Shown here: positions 1 to 6,565 of the stretch, piece by piece
Position numbering within the stretch: the first letter of the stretch is position 1
Layout of the letters: each line of letters begins with the position of its first letter
IMG/VR virus record: IMGVR_UViG_3300042470_000593
Coordinates: 1 to 28,979 of that record
DNA length: 28,979 bases
Reading direction: 5' to 3' (one strand)
Source: a virus
Program-made: the position numbers and the translations under genes
The notes under the pieces: model-generated
What the model was told of the DNA's origin: nothing
The model's input: the letters and a program-made list of their open reading frames with translations, nothing else
The model's database searches: none

Positions 1-39
1 CTTGATCGGTGACTCCGTCGCCACGACGGTAACGGTCAT
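1..39 (-). CDS. 5' end of the collagen-repeat tail fibre gene (duplicate fragment)
   Basis: These 39 bases encode the first 13 residues of the fibre (MTVTVVATESPIK) on the minus strand and then run off the left end. The full gene is read at 27185-28891. The ATG at 39-37 overlaps the TGA of the 36-386 gene in an ATGA, which implies translational coupling and fixes the fibre start. Confidence 0.85.
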   Translation of the reverse strand, partial: MTVTVVATESPIK

Positions 40-127
40 GCCCGCACCTCGCAGACGCCGGCCAGGGCCGTCCGCTTCGCGTCGCCTGGAGCCGTCCACG
101 CGATCCGGAACCCATACGTCCCCGTCG
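1..127. repeat. Left copy of the 127-bp terminal direct repeat
   Basis: Bases 1-127 are identical to 28853-28979. The reading frames of the tail fibre and of the 36-386 gene run correctly across the junction, so the repeat is best read as the overlap of a circular assembly and not as a biological terminal redundancy. A length of 127 is also a common assembler k-mer, which is inference. The true unit length would be 28,852 bp. Confidence 0.95.
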
Positions 128-386
128 ACATCGCGGCGGTCTGCGTCTCCGACATCGCCACGCTCAGTCGCGACCAGCCGGCCACCGGGTTCCCGAGCGA
201 ATCGAGTGCCGGCCCGACGTAGGCCACGCTCGGCACCTGGAGCTGCTCACCGGTCAGCAGGGAGAAGACCTTGGCGGCGAACTGGTAGCCGGAGAGTTCG
301 AGCTCTACGTCGACCGTGGTCGAAAACTCGTCCCCACGCACGAGGGCGACGTTCATCGAACCCGGGAGCTGCGAGACGGTTGCCAT
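36..386 (-). CDS. Tail/baseplate-associated protein, BppU N-terminal-like
   Basis: The 116-aa product contains VALVRGDEFSTTVDVELEL followed by short beta-prone segments and ends in AGVCEVRA. This layout, a small beta-rich module just before a collagen-type fibre, resembles the N-terminal domains of BppU-like upper baseplate or fibre-anchor proteins. The gene overlaps the fibre by 4 bases (ATGA), so an anchor or adaptor role for the fibre is inferred. The ATG at 386 has only an AAGG next to it (AAGGCATG), too close for a normal ribosome site, while a candidate promoter (393-425) ends just upstream; a leaderless or very short 5' end is possible. The identity of the fold is a weak call; the structural context is the stronger evidence. 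Confidence 0.5.
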   Translation of the reverse strand: MATVSQLPGSMNVALVRGDEFSTTVDVELELSGYQFAAKVFSLLTGEQLQVPSVAYVGPALDSLGNPVAGWSRLSVAMSETQTAAMSTGTYGFRIAWTAPGDAKRTALAGVCEVRA

Positions 387-392
387 GCCTTG

Positions 393-425
393 AACCTATC
401 CCTCGGGTAGTTGCCCGGTGAAGTT
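393..425 (-). promoter_or_regulatory. Candidate promoter for tail genes (AACTTCACCGG family)
   Basis: On the minus strand AACTTCACCGG (425-415) is a one-base variant of an 11-mer found upstream of the capsid gene. A TTCACC box (422-417) is followed after 18 bases by TAGGTT (398-393). The start codon at 386 lies about where transcription would begin. It lies over the end of the 396-719 gene. This is motif evidence only. Confidence 0.35.
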
Positions 426-719
426 GCGGCGCCGCTGGGCACGGATCGCGTCCGTCCACCGCGACCGGATCGCCTCGCACATCCGCTCAATCTCCTCTGG
501 GCTCGGTGGCTCCCGCCCTTTCGCGCCGCCGCCCCGGCCCTGGCCTACGCGAACGTCGCGGAGCTGATCGCGGAGCCGCGCGTCGAGCCGGCGACGCGAG
601 ATCCCAGCCAGCCAGGCGGCCTCGTCACGGGACGAGCCGGCCAGGAGGGCCTCTCGGACGATCCGCTCCTGGTCGGGCGTCAGGAGCTGCGGACGGCACT
701 GTGGCGGGAGCTCGGCCAT
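396..719 (-). CDS. Small helix-turn-helix protein, possible late regulator
   Basis: The 107-aa product has a helix-turn-helix-like segment around residues 15-45 (VREALLAGSSRDEAAWLAGI), a basic Gly/Arg linker, and a C-terminal PSPEEIERMCEAIRSRW motif. A similar TPTEIRQRAAIIRAGW motif occurs in the 3873-4091 product, so the two share a short module. The start at 719 gives a 1-base TGATG overlap with rusA. It is the last gene of the early block before the fibre and packaging genes, where phages often encode a late transcription activator; that role is inferred from position and fold. It could equally be an unrelated small DNA-binding protein. Confidence 0.6.
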   Translation of the reverse strand: MAELPPQCRPQLLTPDQERIVREALLAGSSRDEAAWLAGISRRRLDARLRDQLRDVRVGQGRGGGAKGREPPSPEEIERMCEAIRSRWTDAIRAQRRRNFTGQLPEG

Positions 720-1156
720 CACAGCCTCCGGACGATCACCCGCGTCCGGGCCTCCTCCTTGCGTGCCGCGAACCGCTTCCGGACCGCGGCCTCGATCACC
801 TGGGCGTCGTCGCGCCACACCGTCCCGGCGTCCGTGATCGCGTCGAGCACACCCTTCGCCACGTTGTCCCAGTCGCCCAGGTTGCGGCCCGGGTTGGCCG
901 GGGCTCCGGACGCGAGCCCCGCCTTCGTCCAGTGGCTCGGCGGCCTGGCGTAGACGGCCTCGATCTCGACCGAGAACCCGCCGTCCGTCGCCCCCGGCCC
1001 CGAGGCCTTCGCGAGCAGCTCAACGGCCTGGCGGTAGGCGTGGATCGGGTGGTCGGCTGGCGTGTAGGCTCGTGCGCGGCCTCCCCAGGTCGAGAGCCTG
1101 GGCCTGGGCTGCGGGACCGGCTGGCCCGGGATCACGATGTCGAGAACGACTGCCAT
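719..1156 (-). CDS. rusA: RusA-family Holliday junction resolvase
   Basis: The 145-aa product begins with IPGQPVPQPRPRLS, the usual RusA opening, and carries the acidic catalytic signature GDWDNVAKGVLDAI followed by WRDDAQVIEA. In RusA enzymes these aspartates bind magnesium and cut four-way DNA junctions symmetrically. Length is normal for the family (about 120-150 aa). In a phage it resolves branched DNA before packaging, working with the Sak4-like ATPase and SSB-like protein encoded further upstream. Its stop overlaps the next start at 719. All key aspartates are present. Confidence 0.9.
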   Translation of the reverse strand: MAVVLDIVIPGQPVPQPRPRLSTWGGRARAYTPADHPIHAYRQAVELLAKASGPGATDGGFSVEIEAVYARPPSHWTKAGLASGAPANPGRNLGDWDNVAKGVLDAITDAGTVWRDDAQVIEAAVRKRFAARKEEARTRVIVRRL

Positions 1157-1194
1157 GCCCCCAGCGTGGGCACCGGCCGGCCTGGTTCCATGCT

Positions 1195-1476
1195 CTAGCG
1201 GACACGCTGGAGGGCCGCCTCGCGGGCGTCCACGTCAGCCCACGAGTAGTCGTGCCAGTAGGCGACCGCCGTGAAATCGACTCCGAACGTCTCGGAGAGG
1301 GCCGTCTGGAGCACCTCCAGACGCTCGATCCGCCGGCAGGTCAGGCCCGTGGCCCAGGCCGCGCGGACGAACGGCGTGCCCTGGTAGACCGAGACCCAGA
1401 TCTTCTCCGGGACGTCCTCCTCGTGGGGAGCGAACGCCGCGGCGGCCATGTGCGCGAGCTGCTCCTGGGTCAGCAC
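1195..1476 (-). CDS. Hypothetical protein, 93 aa
   Basis: The product starts at a GTG (1476) that overlaps the stop of the preceding 29-aa ORF by 7 bases, so the two are probably translationally coupled. It is mixed in character, with a Trp/Tyr-rich stretch near the C-terminus (VAYWHDYSWADVDAREAAL) and a central TGLTCRRIERLEVLQ segment predicted helical. I do not recognise a family. It sits between the replication initiator and rusA, in the DNA-metabolism block. An ATG at codon 10 is an alternative start. Confidence 0.6.
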   Translation of the reverse strand: MLTQEQLAHMAAAAFAPHEEDVPEKIWVSVYQGTPFVRAAWATGLTCRRIERLEVLQTALSETFGVDFTAVAYWHDYSWADVDAREAALQRVR

Positions 1477-1559
1477 CGGAGAAACTCCACGAGGAGCCCG
1501 TCGCCTTCCTCCTGGTCCCAGTCCGGTCCCCAGGCATCGTCGAGATCGAGGGTCTTCAT
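1470..1559 (-). CDS. Tiny acidic protein, 29 aa
   Basis: The ORF encodes MKTLDLDDAWGPDWDQEEGD followed by nine residues ending LRC. GGGAGG lies 6-7 bases before the ATG, a strong ribosome site, and the stop overlaps the GTG of the next gene, so this looks like a real translated ORF. It is very acidic. It is the first gene after the candidate promoter at 1590-1621. No function is known to me. Confidence 0.6.
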   Translation of the reverse strand: MKTLDLDDAWGPDWDQEEGDGLLVEFLRC

Positions 1560-1589
1560 GGGCGGCCTCCCAGGGGTCGAGCCGCGCCC

Positions 1590-1621
1590 ATTGTCCCCCT
1601 GGTGCCCCTGCCGCTGAAGTT
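1590..1621 (-). promoter_or_regulatory. Candidate promoter, AACTTCAGCGG family
   Basis: The minus strand carries AACTTCAGCGG (1621-1611). TTCAGC (1618-1613) is followed after exactly 17 bases by GACAAT (1595-1590), a plausible -35/-10 pair. It lies just past the end of the replication gene and 31 bases before the 29-aa ORF. The identical 11-mer precedes the capsid gene. Confidence 0.45.
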
Positions 1622-2468
1622 ACGCGGCGCCCTCCCTGATCTTCGCGGCGAGGGCCGCCTTCGTCGCCTCGAACCGGGCCGCGTCGTCACCACTCCAGCC
1701 CTGGGCCGGTGGCCTGTCGTCCGGCCGGCCGGGGCCGGCGGCAGCCCGCCTCGGGTTGTCGAACTGGCCCCCGAGGACCTTGTCGACGAACCCCTCGGCC
1801 ACGAGCTGCGGCAGCGTCACGGGGTCCGCGAAGTAGCGGCATCGCGGCAGGGCCTCGATCGCGGCGAGGGCCTTCGCGAACCAGCCGGGCTCGGCCAGCC
1901 GGTCGGCGACCCGGTCCGGCGGGTCCGGGAGCTTCCAGGGACGCCCCGTGCCGGCCCGCCAGGCCTCCCGGAGCGTGGGCCAGCCGGGGGTGCCGGTGTC
2001 CGGCTCCGGCTGCGCAGCTTCCTGGGGGGAAGAAGAAGAAATTCTATCTCCTCTATCTCTGGCGCGTCGCGCCCCTCGTGGGGGCGCCGCGCGCCCCTGC
2101 TGGGGGCGCGTCGCGCCCCCGAGCTTGTCTGCCTGGTGCCGGACCGTCGCCAGAGCCCGTGATTTTGCGGCTTTTGAGAACCGGCGATCCCATCCGGGGA
2201 TAGCAACGGTCCCGTTGTCCGCGTCGATCACGATCCAGCCAACGTCCTGCACGGCCTGCCAGAACGATTCGTCGCCCCCGCAGATCCTCGACAGGAGCCG
2301 GATTGAGATCCTGGCGGTCCCGTCCGAGGAGTTCAGGGACGCCCACCCCCAGAGCATCACGAGCCGGCCCACGACCTGGTCGGTCGGCAGGCCGGTCCGG
2401 TCCACGAGGTCGAGCACCTCGGGCTTCTGTGGAAGGCATACGTCGTACGGGATCCACTCACCTGCCAT
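1620..2468 (-). CDS. Replication initiator / replisome organizer-like protein
   Basis: The 282-aa product opens with MAGEWIPYDVCLPQKPEVLD and a winged-helix-like domain (about residues 1-100), as in phage replisome-organizer N-terminal domains. A basic, low-complexity linker follows (about 115-160), then a compact C-terminal domain rich in Trp, Phe and Arg that could contact DNA or a host helicase loader. The start is set by GGAGGG six bases upstream and an 11-base overlap with the previous gene. The linker-coding DNA holds three GC palindromes and a purine/AT-rich tract (2029-2120), so the gene probably contains its own origin as lambda O does. No helicase or primase gene is seen, so host enzymes would be recruited. 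The family call is moderate. Confidence 0.6.
   Translation of the reverse strand: MAGEWIPYDVCLPQKPEVLDLVDRTGLPTDQVVGRLVMLWGWASLNSSDGTARISIRLLSRICGGDESFWQAVQDVGWIVIDADNGTVAIPGWDRRFSKAAKSRALATVRHQADKLGGATRPQQGRAAPPRGARRARDRGDRISSSSPQEAAQPEPDTGTPGWPTLREAWRAGTGRPWKLPDPPDRVADRLAEPGWFAKALAAIEALPRCRYFADPVTLPQLVAEGFVDKVLGGQFDNPRRAAAGPGRPDDRPPAQGWSGDDAARFEATKAALAAKIREGAA
2029..2120. other. Candidate replication origin inside the initiator gene
   Basis: Three adjacent GC palindromes occur: GGCGCGTCGCGCC (2061-2073), GGGGCGC-CGC-GCGCCCC (2081-2097) and GGGGGCGCGTCGCGCCCCC (2102-2120). They abut a stretch at 2029-2060 made of GAA repeats and TCTATCTCCTCTATCTCT, unusually AT-rich here and a plausible unwinding element. 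Iterated palindromes next to an AT-rich tract inside the initiator gene mirror the lambda O/ori layout. Function is inferred. Confidence 0.5.
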
Positions 2469-2655
2469 CTGGTTCCCTCCTGTCCATGAACCACTTCCTC
2501 CTGAACGTCTCCCAAAGTTCCTGTCCCCCGGCCGCCCTGTAGGCCAGGTAGGCGATCGTCGCCTGTTCGATGTCCGGATCTCGGGCCGCCTCCTGGGCCG
2601 CCTTGCGGGCGGCCAGCTCCTCGCGGCGTCGGGCTTCCTGCCAGTCAGACGGCAT
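2458..2655 (-). CDS. Hypothetical protein, 65 aa, charged and helical
   Basis: The product is dominated by charged residues, with a long Glu/Ala/Arg-rich helix (EARRREELAARKAAQEAARD) and a C-terminal LWETFRRKWFMDRR segment. It begins three bases after the stop of the ParB-like gene and overlaps the replication initiator start by 11 bases, so it lies inside the replication operon. It may be an accessory factor for the initiator, but I do not recognise a family. Its ribosome site is weak, which fits coupling from the upstream gene. Confidence 0.6.
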   Translation of the reverse strand: MPSDWQEARRREELAARKAAQEAARDPDIEQATIAYLAYRAAGGQELWETFRRKWFMDRREPDGR

Positions 2656-2658
2656 CGG

Positions 2659-3492
2659 TCAGATCGCGCTGTAGTCGAGGCCGTCGACGGTCGGGAACTC
2701 CTCGTTCGTCCGCCATGTGAGAATCCCGACCTTCTTGCCGCTGCGTTCGGCATTGAAGGCCTTGATCGCCCTGGCGGCTGCCTCTCGACGGTTGGGCGTT
2801 GCGGAGCTGCTGCGGATCCGAATGATCCCTTCGCGGAACACGTTGAAAGGCCGCTTCAGTTGACTCGAACCGCCACGCATCACCTCGGAGAAGTCGTTTG
2901 CGAGATCTTGGTCAACCATTCCGAACAGGTAATGCACAGCGGCACACTGCGCGTTCCTCCAAATCGGGATCGTGTTCGAAACTGCAACGCTGTCGACGAT
3001 TCCTTGGTGCTTGCTCAGCATCTCCCTGGCGACTGCCACCGAGAACCCGTCCGTAGATTTGGCACCTGACGCAGGAATACAGCCCAGCTCGCGAAACTGG
3101 TACAGCACGACCAGCGCGGCGGCCACGTTCTTCATGCTCGCGCCAGTCTCGATCGACAGTACGTCGGAGATCTTGCGACTCCTGCTCGCCTGGTCGATCG
3201 TGGCAAATGCAGTCTCGGGAAGCCCGTAAACCACAAGAGTGTCGAAGGCACATCCGGACTCAACGCAGGCCGACAGCCTGTGCTGCCCGTCGAGCAGGCG
3301 TCCCGTGGACGCGACCTTGATCGTGCCCCCGTTCAAGTCCCACTCGCCGCGCTTCATGGACTCGGCAAGCCTGCTCACGTGCTGCCGGCTGATCGGCCTG
3401 TTCATCGCGTTCGTCGTCAACAGCGACGCGGCGACTTCAGGAGTGATCCTCCGCTGGATCGTGTTCACGCCTTCTTTTCCTTTTGAAATCAT
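2659..3492 (-). CDS. ParB/Srx-like nuclease-fold protein
   Basis: The 277-aa product carries LLDGQHRLSACVESG near residues 67-82, the signature of the ParB/sulfiredoxin-like fold, after a region resembling the family's usual opening (ISRQHVSRLAESMKRGEWDLNG). The rest is helical and ends in DYSAI. Members act as DNA-binding or nuclease proteins; what this one does is unknown. GGAAGGTG lies five bases before the ATG at 3492; an internal GTG at codon 9 is an alternative. Base composition is visibly more AT-rich than in neighbouring genes, as is the short spacer before it, suggesting recent acquisition. It has no ParA partner, so plasmid-style partitioning is unlikely. Confidence 0.65.
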   Translation of the reverse strand: MISKGKEGVNTIQRRITPEVAASLLTTNAMNRPISRQHVSRLAESMKRGEWDLNGGTIKVASTGRLLDGQHRLSACVESGCAFDTLVVYGLPETAFATIDQASRSRKISDVLSIETGASMKNVAAALVVLYQFRELGCIPASGAKSTDGFSVAVAREMLSKHQGIVDSVAVSNTIPIWRNAQCAAVHYLFGMVDQDLANDFSEVMRGGSSQLKRPFNVFREGIIRIRSSSATPNRREAAARAIKAFNAERSGKKVGILTWRTNEEFPTVDGLDYSAI

Positions 3493-3543
3493 GGAATCAC
3501 CTTCCCGTCTTTGGTTGCAACAAAAAACACCACCGGCAGCACG

Positions 3544-3873
3544 TCACCGAGACGCCGCCGTCGTCCTGTACTCGTCCTCACTCCGTCCCCCCGGGTTCCG
3601 CACCGTGCGGCCCGTCTTCTCGATCAGCCCGGCCCGCCGCATCTCCGCGAGCCGCTTGTTCGCCTGGTGCTTGTCGAGCCCAGCCCGTGCCGCGATCTCC
3701 GTCTGGCCGGCCGGCCCGGCCTCCAGGGCCGCAAGGATCCGCCGCCGATGGTCGGCGGCCAGCCCGTGGGCCTGGGCCGCCGCAGCCTTCGAGGTCGGAG
3801 GATCCGTCGGCCTGGCCGCCGCGAAGATCGGCAGGTCGTAGATCGCGTCGAGCTGTGACTTCACGGCAGCCAT
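3544..3873 (-). CDS. Winged-helix DNA-binding protein
   Basis: The 109-aa product has a clear winged-helix core: HRRRILAALEAG, then QTEIAARAGLDKHQANKRLA as helix-turn-helix, then AEMRRAGLIEKTGRTVRN as the wing. It also has the TDPPTSKAAA stretch often found before such domains in phage proteins. The start at 3873 overlaps the preceding stop (TGATG). The fold is MarR/ArsR-like without a sensor domain. It may regulate early transcription or replication; the target is unknown. Together with the protein at 6788-7003 it is one of the few candidates for an immunity regulator. Confidence 0.7.
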   Translation of the reverse strand: MAAVKSQLDAIYDLPIFAAARPTDPPTSKAAAAQAHGLAADHRRRILAALEAGPAGQTEIAARAGLDKHQANKRLAEMRRAGLIEKTGRTVRNPGGRSEDEYRTTAASR

Positions 3874-4091
3874 CACCGCCTCGCCACCGCCTCGGCGAAC
3901 CCCATCCGGAGCCGCCGTTCGTCGTCCGTCCACCCCGCTCGAATGATCGCGGCCCGCTGCCGGATCTCCGTGGGCGTGGGGTCCACGATCCGCACCATCG
4001 CGCCGCCGCGCCGTCCGCGGTTGCCAACGAGGCCGGGCCGCCGTTCCTCCAGGAACGGGAATACAAGCTGAATAACTGAAGCGTCGAACAT
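3873..4091 (-). CDS. Small protein with TPTEIRxR...IRAGW motif
   Basis: The 72-aa product has a hydrophobic start (MFDASVIQLVFPFLEERR), a basic spacer, and a C-terminal TPTEIRQRAAIIRAGWTDDE motif that is nearly repeated in the 396-719 product. I recall similar short motifs in small planctomycete and phage proteins, without known function. GGAGGG six bases before the ATG supports the start at 4091; an internal ATG at codon 32 lacks a ribosome site. It is coupled to the winged-helix gene by a TGATG overlap. Confidence 0.6.
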   Translation of the reverse strand: MFDASVIQLVFPFLEERRPGLVGNRGRRGGAMVRIVDPTPTEIRQRAAIIRAGWTDDERRLRMGFAEAVARR

Positions 4092-4116
4092 CGGGAGCCC
4101 TCCGTGGCCCTGGTGG

Positions 4117-4602
4117 TCAGAACGGGATGTCGTCGGCCGCGCCGGGAGCGTCCCGGTGCTCGGCCTTGAACTTCTGGTCGGCCGTCCTGGCCTTCGTGTG
4201 GGCCGGTCCGGCCTGCGTCAGGAGCTGCTCGGGGTCCGGCAGGAACTCGCCGACGTTCACGAACGTCCGGCCCGTGTTTCCGACTCGGTGGTAGACCCGA
4301 GCGCGAACCGTCCGGCCGATCAGGGCCTCCGGATCCGCCTCCTTCCACGGCGCGGCCGCGTAGCCGAGGGCCTTCGCGAGCGACACGATCAGCTTCTGCC
4401 CCCAGCCGATGTCCGTCGGGAATCTGCCCCACACCCAGCCATAGCGGTCGTCGTCGGCCGCCAGGGCGACCGAGAACTTTCCGTCCTCGTTGCCGGACCG
4501 CTTGATCGTGAACCTGTGCTCGCCTTCCGGGACCAGCTCGCGGTCCCGGGCCGGCTTCGCGGCTGGCGTCTCGATCTCCTCGAAGTCCTCGAACCACTCC
4601 AT
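4117..4602 (-). CDS. Single-stranded DNA-binding-like protein
   Basis: The 161-aa product has a beta-rich body (about residues 25-115, with HRFTIKRSGNEDGKFSVAL and IGRTVRARVYHRVG), a flexible Ala/Lys/Gln tail, and ends exactly in DDIPF. That acidic-hydrophobic tip is the hallmark of SSB proteins, where it docks partner enzymes. The start at 4602 follows AGGAGG by seven bases and overlaps the preceding stop (TAATG). It lies two genes after the Sak4-like ATPase, a common pairing in phage recombination modules. The OB fold itself is inferred; the tail is seen directly. Confidence 0.7.
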   Translation of the reverse strand: MEWFEDFEEIETPAAKPARDRELVPEGEHRFTIKRSGNEDGKFSVALAADDDRYGWVWGRFPTDIGWGQKLIVSLAKALGYAAAPWKEADPEALIGRTVRARVYHRVGNTGRTFVNVGEFLPDPEQLLTQAGPAHTKARTADQKFKAEHRDAPGAADDIPF

Positions 4603-4865
4603 TACCGAGCCTCCTGCATGGCCCGAGCCTGGGCGGCCGCGATGGTGCGGATCGCCTGGACAAGGGCGGGGGTGTACCTGCACACGCGATAGACGATCGC
4701 CGGGGCCGGGAGCCCGGTGGCGGCCGCGTACTTCCTGACCAGGCCCTCCGTCGGGTACGGGTGGCCGTCTTGGACGAGCAGCTCGCGGATCTCGCCGATC
4801 GAGTACCAGTCGCGGCCGGGCCGCGCGAGCTGCTTCATCACCGGAAAGGTGTCATGCCACGGCAT
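4602..4865 (-). CDS. Hypothetical protein, 87 aa, possible HTH
   Basis: The product contains WYSIGEIRELLVQDGHPYPT and then GLVRKYAAATGLP, a spacing that could form a winged helix-turn-helix, followed by a basic C-terminal helix. It overlaps the Sak4-like gene by 14 bases and the SSB-like gene by one base, so the three are tightly coupled. I do not recognise the family. A DNA-binding accessory protein of the recombination module is the most natural guess. Confidence 0.55.
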   Translation of the reverse strand: MPWHDTFPVMKQLARPGRDWYSIGEIRELLVQDGHPYPTEGLVRKYAAATGLPAPAIVYRVCRYTPALVQAIRTIAAAQARAMQEAR

Positions 4866-5826
4866 CGGCGGCCTCCTCCTTCGCGCGGATCGCCGACTCC
4901 CTGGCGTCGAGCTGCACGAGCAGTGCCTCGGCCTCGGCGTTCGAGATCTCGCCGGCCACCAGCCGCGCGTCGATCCGCTCCCGCAGCTCGTCGCACTCGA
5001 ACGCGGTGGCGGCCTTGCCGATCAGCAGAAGTGCCCGAGCCACCAGCCGGCCCGAGGCCCTGGTGTCAGGGGGCGGGGCCTGTGCCGACTCGGGCTCGAC
5101 TCTTGCACGGGGAGCGGCCGCATCCCCGACAGGCCCCGCGGTGCCCTCGGACAGCCAGGCGGCCAGCTTCTTCCCGAGATCCTCTCCGGCCTCGCGGATC
5201 ACCGCGTCCTTCAGCCACGCGGCCCGCGTCTTCGTCACGACCAGGTCGTGGTCCTGGCTCACGTCGCCGACGACCGTGAACTCGTACTCCAGGCCGTCAC
5301 GCTGAACCGGCTGGAGGCCGACCTTCCGGACCTGATTGCGGCCGCCGACGTTCTCGACGACATACTCGACCTTAGACCGCAGCGTGCAGATCACGTGCAT
5401 GGGCGCACCGAGGATCGCGTCTACCAGGGCGTTGTGCCGTGGCGTCGCGTCCCTCCAGGCCCCGAAGTTCCCGCCCCCCTGGTTCCGCTTGCCGGCGTTG
5501 TCGACGTACTCCAGGATGCCGCCCTTGCCGGCCCATGCGTGGGACAAGCTGTCGATCACCACCGTCGAGTAGCCGGCCTCGGCCGCGTCGCGGATCGCCT
5601 GGATGAACCGCTCGACCTCGTACGTGTCGAGTTCCTGCACGTCGAACGCCAGGCCACGCTCGCCGGCGTACAGGCTGGCCGAGCCACGCTCCGTGTCGAT
5701 CACCGCGATCCGGCCACCGAGGCCGCTTGCGATCCGCAGGGCCGTCATGGTCTTCCCGCTGCCGGCCGGGCCGATCAGACCGAGTCGCAGCTTCGCGGCC
5801 GCCTTCGTTGCTACCTTGAACGCCAT
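4852..5826 (-). CDS. Sak4-like RecA-fold ATPase (phage recombinase)
   Basis: The 324-aa product begins with a P-loop, GLIGPAGSGKTMTALRIA (about residues 16-33), followed by VIDTERGSASLYA and a Walker B strand TVVIDSLSHAW (about 87-97). The layout matches the AAA_24/Sak4 group of phage ATPases, which assist single-strand annealing by pairing with an SSB; an SSB-like gene lies just downstream. The last 100 residues are Ala/Pro-rich and then helical, likely a partner-binding extension. AGGAGA before the ATG at 5826 supports the start. It could support replication restart as well as recombination. Confidence 0.8.
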   Translation of the reverse strand: MAFKVATKAAAKLRLGLIGPAGSGKTMTALRIASGLGGRIAVIDTERGSASLYAGERGLAFDVQELDTYEVERFIQAIRDAAEAGYSTVVIDSLSHAWAGKGGILEYVDNAGKRNQGGGNFGAWRDATPRHNALVDAILGAPMHVICTLRSKVEYVVENVGGRNQVRKVGLQPVQRDGLEYEFTVVGDVSQDHDLVVTKTRAAWLKDAVIREAGEDLGKKLAAWLSEGTAGPVGDAAAPRARVEPESAQAPPPDTRASGRLVARALLLIGKAATAFECDELRERIDARLVAGEISNAEAEALLVQLDARESAIRAKEEAADAVA

Positions 5827-5829
5827 TCG

Positions 5830-6045
5830 TCACTTCTCCTGGGGTGGTGTCAGATCCCGAGGCCGCGATCCGTCGCAGCCCCGGGCGTGGTTGCATCCCT
5901 GCCAGCCGGCCTCCGGCCGGCATCCGCGGCGACGGCATCCGCCGTCCCGCCCGTCATGGTTCGTGAGATCGAGCAGCGTCCAGAACCAGGCCACGGCTCC
6001 CGCCAGGACCAGGATCGCCGCGGCGTTCATCTGCTCGTGGGTCAC
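5830..6045 (-). CDS. Small membrane-anchored Cys-rich protein
   Basis: The 71-aa product has one membrane segment near the N-terminus (AAAILVLAGAVAWFWTLLDL, about residues 8-27) and a hydrophilic tail with three spaced cysteines (GGCRRRGCRP, QGCNHARGC) and many Arg/Gly/Asp. It overlaps the preceding gene in ATGA. An early membrane protein with a Cys-rich tail could act in superinfection exclusion or host takeover, but there is no direct evidence. No family recognised. Confidence 0.55.
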   Translation of the reverse strand: MTHEQMNAAAILVLAGAVAWFWTLLDLTNHDGRDGGCRRRGCRPEAGWQGCNHARGCDGSRPRDLTPPQEK

Positions 6046-6278
6046 TCGTCGCCCTCCTCGTAGGCGTGCTCGATGTACGGCTCGACCTCGTCGCAGGCCG
6101 CGCGAGCCTCCAGGACCAGGGCAGGGGAGATCCCGTAGAGCCCGAGGCTCTGCTGGATCAGCGACCGGACGAGCCGCACGAGCACCCGGACGGCTGCCGT
6201 GAGCTTCGCCATGTGGTAGGCGCGGCTCTGGCGGTCCGTGCCCTCCCAGATCGAGCGATGGTGTGGGCGTCGTGCCAT
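6042..6278 (-). CDS. Hypothetical protein, 78 aa, helical
   Basis: The product has a basic N-terminus (MARRPHHRSIWEGTDRQSRA), a helical middle (LTAAVRVLVRLVRSLIQQSL) that is amphipathic more than membrane-spanning, and an acidic end (YEEGDE). A GAGGT site precedes the ATG at 6278, one base after the stop of the gene at 6280. It is the third gene of the early cluster of small ORFs. I do not recognise a family. Confidence 0.55.
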   Translation of the reverse strand: MARRPHHRSIWEGTDRQSRAYHMAKLTAAVRVLVRLVRSLIQQSLGLYGISPALVLEARAACDEVEPYIEHAYEEGDE

Positions 6279-6279
6279 G

Positions 6280-6498
6280 TCAGAACCTCACGTCGGAGGC
6301 TTGGACGGCCAGCCAGAACCCGTCGCCCTCGATCGTCAGCCGCTCGCCGTCGATCTCGGTGATCCTGCCGCTCCAGTCCTTGCCGCCGCTGCGGCCGTTC
6401 ACCAGGTCGCCGACCGCGTAGTGGTGGCCGTAGGTCTCCTGCATCCCTGCCGCTGCGGCGGCCGCCTCGGCGTCGCCGGGCATCTTGTCGACGTCCAT
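6280..6498 (-). CDS. Hypothetical protein, 72 aa, KOW/SH3-like barrel
   Basis: After a flexible Ala-rich start the product contains YAVGDLVNGRSGGKDWSGRI and then TEIDGERLTIEGDG ending VQASDVRF. This beta-strand pattern resembles a small SH3 or KOW-type barrel, as found in nucleic-acid-associated proteins. The upstream AAAGGAC lies nine bases from the ATG. Two copies of GTTCTAACCACG precede it at 6551-6562 and 6518-6529, so it is probably a controlled early gene. The function is unknown. Confidence 0.6.
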   Translation of the reverse strand: MDVDKMPGDAEAAAAAAGMQETYGHHYAVGDLVNGRSGGKDWSGRITEIDGERLTIEGDGFWLAVQASDVRF

Positions 6499-6517
6499 GT
6501 CGAAGTCCTTTTCGATT

Positions 6518-6562
6518 CGTGGTTAGAACTGACGGGCGGTGTTGTAGAGGCGTGGTTAGAAC
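6518..6562. promoter_or_regulatory. Two operator-like repeats, CGTGGTTAGAAC
   Basis: CGTGGTTAGAAC occurs exactly at 6518-6529 and 6551-6562, 33 bases or about three helical turns apart, in the gap before the 6280-6498 gene. A third exact copy lies at 6736-6747. Three exact 12-mers within 230 bases and only in non-coding DNA indicate a protein-binding site, perhaps for the HTH protein at 6788-7003. Confidence 0.6.
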
Positions 6563-6565
6563 CCG

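Noticed and set aside
2659-3492. Plasmid-style partition system
   Set aside because: The protein has a ParB/Srx-like motif but no ParA gene or parS-like repeats accompany it.
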